From NCBI GenBank assembly GCA_017432075.1, contig JAFRJV010000022.1:1-38109 (forward strand): 38,109 nt of DNA, in the 5' to 3' direction. A program made the position numbers and the translations under genes. Source of the DNA: Mogibacterium sp. Its GTDB lineage: Bacteria; Bacillota; Clostridia; Peptostreptococcales; Anaerovoracaceae. Below, one piece after another: positions 25,960 through 33,273 of this stretch (its first letter is position 1; each line of letters begins with the position of its first letter). The notes below the pieces were generated by a model. It saw only the letters and a list, made by a program, of their open reading frames with translations, searched no databases and was not told the DNA's origin.

Positions 25960-26115
25960 ATGAAAGCGATAAAAATCTTACTGATGATCATGCTCGGTTT
26001 TTTTGCAGTAACGGTACCGGTATACTGGTTCAATCTCGATACCAAACTCGTTAAACTGATCGAAAAACCGATGATGAAGCACTACGACTCGATGCCGCGG
26101 GATAACAGATTATAG
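25960..26115 (+). CDS. Small single-helix membrane protein, 51 residues, unknown
   Basis: This short gene begins at an ATG with a strong GGGAGGATCACC leader 11 bp after the dehydratase-subunit stop and ends at TAG just before a terminator. The protein starts with MKAIKILLMIMLGFFAVTVP, a basic N-terminus and one hydrophobic helix (about residues 4-22). A charged tail rich in Lys, Met, Asp and Arg follows, ending in MPRDNRL. I do not recognise a family. The spacing, ribosome site and position as last gene of the operon support real translation. It could be a membrane anchor or regulator of the dehydratase or ECF proteins, which is inference only. Confidence 0.65.
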   Translation: MKAIKILLMIMLGFFAVTVPVYWFNLDTKLVKLIEKPMMKHYDSMPRDNRL

Positions 26116-26129
26116 GGTCGAAAACAGAG

Positions 26130-26167
26130 CCGGAGCGGAAACCTAAAATAATCGCTCCGGTTTTTTT
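26130..26167 (+). terminator. Rho-independent terminator after the ECF/dehydratase operon
   Basis: CCGGAGCG (26130-26137) pairs with CGCTCCGG (26153-26160) around a 15-nt loop and is followed by seven T. It separates the ECF/dehydratase operon from the flavoenzyme operon. Confidence 0.88.
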
Positions 26168-26169
26168 GT

Positions 26170-26201
26170 TTGTCAACTGAATACTGTGTATGTTGTATAA
26201 T
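26170..26201 (+). promoter_or_regulatory. Probable promoter of the flavoenzyme/AOR operon
   Basis: A consensus TATAAT (26196-26201) lies 42 bp before the first ATG of the operon. The best -35-like element is TTGTCA (26170-26175), but the spacer is 20 bp, longer than optimal, so an activator may be needed. The 9-mer TTGTCAACT recurs at 35718-35726. Confidence 0.5.
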
Positions 26202-26242
26202 AAAAACGACAATTGAACCATATTCATCAGGAGGAAAAACCT

Positions 26243-29200
26243 ATGTATGACATGCTGTTTTCACCTATGAATATTGGGACTGTGAGAATAAAAAACAGGA
26301 TAGTCATGACAGCTGCGGAGTTCAGCCTTGGCGAACCGAGCGGTAAAGTGACACCGAGACTCTCGGATTACTACGAAGAAAGGGCAAAAGGGGGAGTTGG
26401 CCTTATCATTCCGGGTATCTGCAGAGTCAATGACATGGCCGGAGCTGCAACGTATACCCAGCTTGCCATGAGCCATGATTATCACATCGAGCCTATGCGT
26501 GAGATGGTACGGAAGCTCCACAGCCATGGGGCGAAACTGGCCATACAACTGCATCACGCGGGAAGACAGGGCCTGGCGAGTTCCATAAACTCGCTGCCGA
26601 TGGTGATCCCGGTCGCAGAGCGTGTACCTAAGTTCATGGATCTCATGTACAAATGTACACCTGTGCTGCTGAACATGGAGGAGAAGGGCATCTGTTTCTC
26701 AGTGCAGGCGCCTTCAGACGGACCGCTTGCACCGCACGGAGCTGCGCGTATGCATGCCATGAGTAAAAAGGAGATCCATAAGCTTCAGCAGGATTTCATC
26801 GATGCAGCGGAGCGATGTAAAAAAGCGGGAGTCGACATAGTCGAGCTCCATGGAGCGCACGGATATCTGATCCAGCAGTTTCTGTCGCCTTACACCAACC
26901 ACAGGAAGGACGAGTACGGCGGAAGCTTTGAGAATCGCATGAGGTTCCTTGAGGAGATCGTAAAGGGCATAAAGGAACGCTGCGGAAGGGATTATCCTCT
27001 GATGGTGCGTCTCACGGTCGATGAGATGATGGAGAGGATCGGAAAACCGGGAGAGGGCTATGGGCTCGAGACAGGAAAGAAGATCGCCAAAAGACTTGAA
27101 GAACTCGGGGTGGATGCTATCAACGTGTCCAGTGCCAATTACGATACATATAACTGCTGGCTCGAGCCTACGACTTACGAGCCGGGCTGGCGTAAGCATC
27201 TGGCGAAGGCGATAAAGGAGACTGTAAACATCCCTGTCGTCGCTGCCAATGTGATCAGGACTCCGGAGCAGGCAGAGAAGCAGCTCGAGGAGGGATATCA
27301 GGACTTCGTGGCATCGGCCAGAACATTCATCTGCGATCCGCACTGGCCTGAGAAAGCTCAGTCCGGACATCCTGAAGACATCCAGAGATGCATAGGCTGT
27401 CTCAACTGTATCAGGTCGTTCATGACGAATGCGGGCGAGGGCAAGCCGGGCGAGTGCGCACTCAATATGAGCATCGCCAATGAAAGATTCTATTACGACA
27501 TGCCGAAGGACGGCATGGGACGCCTTGTGATAGTCATCGGAGCGGGCCCTGCTGGCCTCACAGCCGCGAAAACAATGGCTATGAGAGGATTTGACGTTGA
27601 GCTCTATGAAAAGGCAGAGAAAGCCGGAGGACAGGTCATAGCGGCATCGTCGGGCAGCCATAAGGAGAGACTGTACTGGGCTGTCGAAGACCTCATGACA
27701 GCAGCGAAGAAGGAAGGCGCGAAAGTCTTCCTCGGAAAGGAACTGACTGCTGAAGAGATAAAAGACAAAAAACCATATGCGGTTATCTGCGCAACGGGCG
27801 GCACTCCGCTCAGACCGCGCTCGATACCGGGCATCGACAGGGAGAACGTCATTGCGGCGCCTGACCTGCTGCTTGGAAAATCTTCGATAAAAAACAGTAA
27901 AGTTGCGGTCATCGGATCCGGAATGACGGGCCTTGAGACAACTGAATTCCTGAACGAGAGCGGCAACAGGGTCACCGTAGTCGAGATGGCTGACGACATT
28001 GCTCCGGGAGCATGGTTCCAGCTGATCGACGATGAGATGGAGCGTATCAGGCCATACGGTACTGTTTTCATGACAAAGACAAAACTCTGCTCCATAGAAG
28101 ACGGCGGAGTGATCGTTGAGGACAGGGAGAGCGGAAAACAGCAGAAGCTGGATGCGGACTATGTGGTGCTGGCCATGGGGGTCAGACCTCAGACTGCGCT
28201 TGCAGATAAACTGAAAGAGCTGGGCGTAAATAATGTTTACTGCGTAGGTGATGCCGAAAAGAGCGGCACTATAGCGCATGCATGCCACAGCGCTTACGAT
28301 ACTGTAATGAATATAGGAAAGGGGAAAGAAGGGACCGGAGTCAAAGCTGAAAAAACTGGAAATGCCGGAGTTAAGGAGGCGGCGGCAATGGGCGGTATAA
28401 GTAAAGTAACAGAACTCGTATATAAAAGGAAGCTTGATGAGATCAGAGGTAAGAACGTACTGATCACCGGAGCTTCCAGCGGGATCGGCAGGGAAGTGCT
28501 CGACAGACTGGCAGACCCTTCGAAAAACAATATGGTGCTTGCTACCAGCAGGACCATAGAAAAGCTGAAAGGTTATGGAAACAACGTTACGCTGTTCAAC
28601 AGCGATGTAAGCACACAGGAAGGCGTTGATAAGCTGTTTGAGAAGGCTGAGTCACTATTCCGCAAGATCGATATCGTCATAGCAAATGCCGGAGCACCTT
28701 ATTACGAGAAGTTCGATTATGTTGACTGGGACCGCATCCAGCATATCTTCAACCTCAATACTATTTCACCAATATACACATACACCAAATATCTGGAACA
28801 TCTGAACGGCAGGGAAGGACACATCGTGTTCACCATTTCCGCCATGGGAGAGATGGCTATACCGGGATATGCTCTTTACACAGCGACAAAGTTCGCCATG
28901 AAGGGATTCCAGGAAGAGATCAGGCTCGAGGCACCGAAAAACATCAAGGTGACTGCGGTATATCCGGTATCGACAGCGACAAATTTCTTCAACGTCGGCG
29001 GAAACGGCATAGATGTAGGACGTCCGTTCCCTGTACAAAAGGCGGGACTCGTTGCCGACCGGATGATAGACGGGATAGAAAAGGCGAAAAAACACGTATA
29101 CCCATGCCGTATATGGAAACCGTCCAAGCTGCTGATGTCAGTGGTTCCGCAGGTAAAAAGTGTCTATTGGGGCATAGAAAAAAACAGACTGAAACGTTTC

Positions 29201-29248
29201 CTCAAAAAGAAAGCTGAACTCGAGAATAAGATCGCAGACAAACTCTAG
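26243..29248 (+). CDS. Trimodular old-yellow-enzyme/FAD-NAD(P)/short-chain dehydrogenase fusion
   Basis: This 1001-residue fusion has three parts. Residues 1 to about 375 form an FMN TIM barrel of the old-yellow-enzyme family (MYDMLFSPMNIGTVRIKNRI; the active-site region includes HGAHGYLIQQFLSPYTNHR). A [4Fe-4S] site follows (Cys383, Cys386, Cys389, Cys405). An FAD/NAD(P) oxidoreductase unit spans about 425-690 (IGAGPAGLTAAK and VIGSGMTGLETTEFL), as in 2,4-dienoyl-CoA reductase and the bile-acid enzymes BaiCD/BaiH. After a linker, residues of about 735-985 form a complete short-chain dehydrogenase (ITGASSGIG, NAGAP, catalytic Tyr879 and Lys883). It could reduce an enone C=C bond and a neighbouring ketone in one protein. 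The ATG at 26243 has AGGAGG upstream. The substrate is unknown. Confidence 0.9.
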   Translation: MYDMLFSPMNIGTVRIKNRIVMTAAEFSLGEPSGKVTPRLSDYYEERAKGGVGLIIPGICRVNDMAGAATYTQLAMSHDYHIEPMREMVRKLHSHGAKLAIQLHHAGRQGLASSINSLPMVIPVAERVPKFMDLMYKCTPVLLNMEEKGICFSVQAPSDGPLAPHGAARMHAMSKKEIHKLQQDFIDAAERCKKAGVDIVELHGAHGYLIQQFLSPYTNHRKDEYGGSFENRMRFLEEIVKGIKERCGRDYPLMVRLTVDEMMERIGKPGEGYGLETGKKIAKRLEELGVDAINVSSANYDTYNCWLEPTTYEPGWRKHLAKAIKETVNIPVVAANVIRTPEQAEKQLEEGYQDFVASARTFICDPHWPEKAQSGHPEDIQRCIGCLNCIRSFMTNAGEGKPGECALNMSIANERFYYDMPKDGMGRLVIVIGAGPAGLTAAKTMAMRGFDVELYEKAEKAGGQVIAASSGSHKERLYWAVEDLMTAAKKEGAKVFLGKELTAEEIKDKKPYAVICATGGTPLRPRSIPGIDRENVIAAPDLLLGKSSIKNSKVAVIGSGMTGLETTEFLNESGNRVTVVEMADDIAPGAWFQLIDDEMERIRPYGTVFMTKTKLCSIEDGGVIVEDRESGKQQKLDADYVVLAMGVRPQTALADKLKELGVNNVYCVGDAEKSGTIAHACHSAYDTVMNIGKGKEGTGVKAEKTGNAGVKEAAAMGGISKVTELVYKRKLDEIRGKNVLITGASSGIGREVLDRLADPSKNNMVLATSRTIEKLKGYGNNVTLFNSDVSTQEGVDKLFEKAESLFRKIDIVIANAGAPYYEKFDYVDWDRIQHIFNLNTISPIYTYTKYLEHLNGREGHIVFTISAMGEMAIPGYALYTATKFAMKGFQEEIRLEAPKNIKVTAVYPVSTATNFFNVGGNGIDVGRPFPVQKAGLVADRMIDGIEKAKKHVYPCRIWKPSKLLMSVVPQVKSVYWGIEKNRLKRFLKKKAELENKIADKL

Positions 29249-29261
29249 AAAGGAGACTGAC

Positions 29262-30410
29262 ATGGCTAATATTCATGATATCAACAGAGATGAATGGATG
29301 CTCAGAGGTCCGCTGGCAAAAAAAGGCTATGACTGGTGGTGGCATTCAATGACGGCTGAAAACGCTGAAACAGGTGAACTCAAACCTTTCTATGTTGAAT
29401 TCTTTACATGCAATCCTGCGCTGGCAGAGGATGATCCGGTCATAGTATGGAATGATCCGGAAGCACAGAAAGCCGGCAAGCGTCCTTCCTATCTGATGGT
29501 CAATGCCGGATTCTGGGGCGAAGACCACGGTCAGCTGCACAGGTTTTTCTCGCTCAAGGATGTACAGATCCATGCTGATGCTCCGTACAGCATTGTAGCT
29601 GACGACTGCAAGTGCAGCGAAGTCCATACCGAGGGGTCTATCAAAGTCACTCTTGAAGAGGCGGCAGCTCATCCTGAGTGGATGAGTGATGCAGGCGAGA
29701 TAAGCTGGAAGTTCGACATACGCAAGGAGATCGCGTTCCACGTAGGATACGGCGCAAGCAAGTTCTTCAGAAGGATCAATGCCTTCGAGATGTTCTGGCA
29801 TGCAGAGGGCATGAAGTCCGCGTTCAAGGGGGAGATCATACTTAACGGCGTCAAATATCTGCTGAAGGAAGAGACCTGCAACGGATACTCCGACAAGAAC
29901 TGGGGCGGAGACTTCACGAGTCCCTGGGTATGGCTTTCGTCAAATAACCTCAGGAGCATGATCACGGGAAAGAAGCTTGAGAACAGCGTGTTCAACATCG
30001 GAGGCGGAAGACCAAAGGTATTCTTCCTGGCGCTCAACAGAAAGCTTCTCGGCGAGTTCTACTACGAGGGGAAGGATTACGAGTTCAACTTCTCGAAGTT
30101 CTGGACTCTGTCGCGCACGAAGTTCGACTGCTGGGAGACTGATGACGAGATACACTGGCACGTTCTGCAGACAACAAAGAATGCGAAGCTCGACACTCAG
30201 ATCAGGTGTTACAAGAAAGACATGCTGAATATCAAGTACGAGGCTCCGACAGGCTATAAGAAGCACAACAGGCTGTGGAACGGCGGCAACGGAACAGGTA
30301 CGCTCAAGCTCTACGAGCGCTCGCTCTTCGGCCGCAAGGAGAAACTGATAGACGAAGTATACGCTGAAGGCATAGGATGCGAATTCGGTGAATACTGCGA
30401 CCCGGAATAG
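29262..30410 (+). CDS. Tocopherol-cyclase-like (lipocalin-like) protein
   Basis: This 382-residue protein has no signal peptide or membrane helix. The pattern 'GYSDKNWGGDFTSPWVWLSS' near residues 207-226, together with many Trp, Tyr and Asn residues in beta-rich segments, matches the tocopherol-cyclase-like family, related to CrtC-type hydroxysteroid/carotenoid hydratase-like barrels that bind hydrophobic ring compounds. In plants the family cyclises a prenylquinol. Bacterial members in anaerobes have no assigned reaction that I know of. It lies 13 bp behind the trimodular flavoenzyme gene with AAAGGAG before the ATG, so it probably acts on, or carries, the same substrate. The family call is fairly good and the function is open. 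Confidence 0.7.
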   Translation: MANIHDINRDEWMLRGPLAKKGYDWWWHSMTAENAETGELKPFYVEFFTCNPALAEDDPVIVWNDPEAQKAGKRPSYLMVNAGFWGEDHGQLHRFFSLKDVQIHADAPYSIVADDCKCSEVHTEGSIKVTLEEAAAHPEWMSDAGEISWKFDIRKEIAFHVGYGASKFFRRINAFEMFWHAEGMKSAFKGEIILNGVKYLLKEETCNGYSDKNWGGDFTSPWVWLSSNNLRSMITGKKLENSVFNIGGGRPKVFFLALNRKLLGEFYYEGKDYEFNFSKFWTLSRTKFDCWETDDEIHWHVLQTTKNAKLDTQIRCYKKDMLNIKYEAPTGYKKHNRLWNGGNGTGTLKLYERSLFGRKEKLIDEVYAEGIGCEFGEYCDPE

Positions 30411-30444
30411 CGGGTCACAAAAATATATACAGGGGGATCAGAGA

Positions 30445-31662
30445 GTGATTTCATTGACAAAGGGAGTATACAGCGCGTATTGCAAGGGGTTTCAGTGTGC
30501 TATCAAAATAGCCGATTACTTTCTGGGTTACCGCATGCCGGAATACATATTCGGAAGGGGATTTGTAGACAGGCTGCCTGAGCTTCTGAAGGAAAAGGAT
30601 GCAGGCAAGGTGCTGTTTGTAACTGATCCGGGCCTCATAAAGCTCGGTCTTGCCGGACGCGTGGAAGAGTCGCTGAAAAAAGGCGGGATCGACTACGTGA
30701 TGTTTTCAGATGTGGAGCCAAACCCTACCAGCGATAATGTTGAAGAAGGATATCGGGTTTTCAGAGAAAACGGCTGTAAATCGATCGTTGCACTGGGCGG
30801 CGGATCGCCGATGGATTGTTCAAAGGGCATATGTGCCAAGTCAGTACATCCGAAAAAGAACATAAACCAGCTTCAGGGCATTCTCAGGGTGCACAAAAGA
30901 ATACCTGCGATATTTGCTATCCCTACTATGGCGGGCACGGGATCCGAAACGACGGTCGCTGCTGTTATCACAGACTCAAAGACGCGCCGCAAGGCTTCGA
31001 TCAACGATCCATGTCTGATCCCGCGTTATGCTGTGCTTGATCCTGAACTGACAGCAGGAATACCGCCATTCCTTACCGGAGCTACAGGCATGGATGCCCT
31101 GTGTCATGCGGTCGAAGCGTATACGAATCACATGTATAATACAAAGCTGGAAAATCTGTTATGCATCAATGCTGTCAGGCTGATCTACGATAATCTGTAT
31201 AAAGCCTATAAAGACGGCTCGGATATGACAGCGAGAGAGAACATGCAGATCGCGGCATTCTATGCCGGACGGGCTTTCACAAGAGGCTGTGTAGGTTATG
31301 TTCATGCCGTAGGTCATACGCTTGGCGGTCTTTACGGAGTACATCACGGCAAGGCCATGGCTATTCTGCTCCCGCATGTGATGAGGGCGTACGGACCGGC
31401 AGTCCACAAACGCCTTGCGGAGCTTGCTGATATATGCGGCATGCAGGGGAAGACTGATGCCGAAAAGGCTGAAAAGTTCATTTCGTGGATAGAAGACATG
31501 AACAGAAAGATGGATATCCCGGAAAAGCTTGACATGATCAAAGACAAGGATGTCGATCAGATCATCAGGTGGGCGATGAAAGAAGCTAATCCTCTTTACC
31601 CGACACCTGTGCTCTGGGGATATGATGACCTTAAGACATTTATTGATTCCGTAAGGGAATAA
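30445..31662 (+). CDS. Iron-containing alcohol dehydrogenase
   Basis: This 405-residue member of the group-III (Fe-ADH) family interconverts alcohols and aldehydes with NAD(P)H. The nucleotide-binding motif is ALGGGSPMDCSKGI. Metal ligands are visible as Asp217 and His221 (MDALCHAVEA), His287 (VHAVGHTLGG) and His301 (GVHHGKAM). I chose the GTG at 30445, which has AGGGGGAT about 7 bases upstream. A longer frame from an ATG at 30388 overlaps the preceding gene and has no ribosome site. Operon context with an aldehyde:ferredoxin oxidoreductase suggests that an aldehyde is shared between them. The specific alcohol is not known. Confidence 0.9.
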   Translation: MISLTKGVYSAYCKGFQCAIKIADYFLGYRMPEYIFGRGFVDRLPELLKEKDAGKVLFVTDPGLIKLGLAGRVEESLKKGGIDYVMFSDVEPNPTSDNVEEGYRVFRENGCKSIVALGGGSPMDCSKGICAKSVHPKKNINQLQGILRVHKRIPAIFAIPTMAGTGSETTVAAVITDSKTRRKASINDPCLIPRYAVLDPELTAGIPPFLTGATGMDALCHAVEAYTNHMYNTKLENLLCINAVRLIYDNLYKAYKDGSDMTARENMQIAAFYAGRAFTRGCVGYVHAVGHTLGGLYGVHHGKAMAILLPHVMRAYGPAVHKRLAELADICGMQGKTDAEKAEKFISWIEDMNRKMDIPEKLDMIKDKDVDQIIRWAMKEANPLYPTPVLWGYDDLKTFIDSVRE

Positions 31663-31674
31663 GGAGGTACATAA

Positions 31675-33252
31675 GTGAAGACACTGTTCAAAGGCGGTTT
31701 GATATATGATGGTACAGGCAGAAGACCTTATACCGGAGACGTTCTTATCGAGGACGACCGCATAGTAAAGGTAGCTGACAGCATTGAAGAAAAAGCTGAT
31801 AAAGTTATAGATATCAGCGGATATCAGATATGCCCAGGCCTTATCGATGCGCATTCACACAACGACTTTTTCTATGACAGAGAGGATTCGGAGAAGTTTT
31901 ACAAGCCATTCGTAGAGCAGGGCATAACGACACAGATAACCGGCAACTGCAGCTTCTCGCCGTTCGGAGTCGATGAGGATACTCCTTACAAAGACAAGAT
32001 AGGCGGAGGTCTGTTCGATACTATGCATCCCTGCAGCTTTGCAGAGTTTAAAAAACGCGCAGAGGGTAATCTGTACGTGAACATCGTGCCGCTGATCGGG
32101 CAGGGCTCGGTAAGAGCAGGCATGACAGGCTACGACCCTGCTCCTTACACTGAAGACCAGATCGAAAAGGAACTGGAACATGTGCGTGAAGCCATGGAAG
32201 GAGGGGCCTTTGGCGGATCACTGGGATTCATGTACGAGCCTGACAGATACGCGAAAGAGGATGAGATCATCGCTTTTGCAAAGGAAATCGCAAAGTACGA
32301 TGGTATCGTTACAATACATCCGAGAGCATGCTCCATCGTAAGCGCTGACTATCCGCTGCTTACAAAGAAGTCGCATCTTGAGATGGGACTTGATGAAGCA
32401 GTGGATATAATGCACAAGTCAGGCTGCAGGCTGGAGTACAGCCATCTTATATTCACCGGCCAAAGGAGCTGGAAGCTTCTGGATAAGATGCTCTCCACGT
32501 TCCACCGTGAGCACTATACCGGACATCCTATCGCGTTCGACAACTACGTGTTCCACTATGGAGCTTCGGTAATAACTGTTGTATTCCCTGAGTGGTATGC
32601 TCAGCTCAGCAGGGACGAAGCTGAAAAACCTGTAAACCGCCGCAAGCTCGAGCTCACGATACTCATGTACCGCAAGGTGCTGGGCATCGACTGGGACGAC
32701 ATGGTAGTCGCGTACATATCGGACGATCATCCGGAGTACGAGGGCAAAACGATACCGCAGATCGCTCAGGAAGAAGGTGCTTCAGAACTCGATACTTATC
32801 TGAAGCTGGTCGAACTTTCAAACCGCGCAGGCAGCATCTACCTTGGTAAATACTATAACGATGAGATCGTACACCGCCTCATGAATGACGAGCTTTCGGT
32901 ATTCATGACCGATGCATGGGTAGAGGAGAAAGGTCTGCAGAACATAGCCGCGTTCCAGACATTCCCGCAATTCTTCATTCTGGCGAAGAAGTATGGAATT
33001 CCTATCGAGAAGATAGTACGCAAAATGACAGGAAAGACAGCTGACCGATATAAAATACCGGAAAGAGGCTATCTTAAAGAAGGTTATAAAGCAGATATTA
33101 CAGTTATCGATCTCGATAATATGAAAGTCGACGAATCGAAACCGGATTTCCGCCCTGAAGGCATAGTGCATGTTTATGTTAACGGACATCCTGTTATGCA
33201 GGAAGGAAAATACTGCGGCGGCAGGGCCGGAAAGGTAGTACTCAAAAAATAG
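31675..33252 (+). CDS. D-aminoacylase-like metal-dependent amidohydrolase
   Basis: This 525-residue amidohydrolase of the N-acyl-D-amino-acid deacylase group cleaves amides or cyclic ureas. The N-terminal beta-sandwich leads into PGLIDAHSHND with metal ligands His60 and His62. Further barrel motifs are TQITGNCSFSPFG (a Cys often bridging the metal), EYSHLIFTGQRSW, 'GHPIAFDNYVFHYGAS', and SVFMTDAW (an Asp near the active site). The C-terminal 'GYLKEGYKADITVIDLDNM' is typical. It starts at a GTG with AAGGAGGTAC upstream, 12 bp after the alcohol dehydrogenase. A role in releasing an acyl or amide group from the pathway substrate would fit. D-amino-acid specificity is not proven. Confidence 0.86.
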   Translation: MKTLFKGGLIYDGTGRRPYTGDVLIEDDRIVKVADSIEEKADKVIDISGYQICPGLIDAHSHNDFFYDREDSEKFYKPFVEQGITTQITGNCSFSPFGVDEDTPYKDKIGGGLFDTMHPCSFAEFKKRAEGNLYVNIVPLIGQGSVRAGMTGYDPAPYTEDQIEKELEHVREAMEGGAFGGSLGFMYEPDRYAKEDEIIAFAKEIAKYDGIVTIHPRACSIVSADYPLLTKKSHLEMGLDEAVDIMHKSGCRLEYSHLIFTGQRSWKLLDKMLSTFHREHYTGHPIAFDNYVFHYGASVITVVFPEWYAQLSRDEAEKPVNRRKLELTILMYRKVLGIDWDDMVVAYISDDHPEYEGKTIPQIAQEEGASELDTYLKLVELSNRAGSIYLGKYYNDEIVHRLMNDELSVFMTDAWVEEKGLQNIAAFQTFPQFFILAKKYGIPIEKIVRKMTGKTADRYKIPERGYLKEGYKADITVIDLDNMKVDESKPDFRPEGIVHVYVNGHPVMQEGKYCGGRAGKVVLKK

Positions 33253-33273
33253 AGTTTTGGGAGAGATCAATTT

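Noticed and set aside
26714-28288. Long 524-codon open frame on the minus strand inside the flavoenzyme gene
   Set aside because: It lies fully opposite a well-supported gene, its composition is Cys/Arg/Ser-rich without domains, and it lacks a ribosome site.
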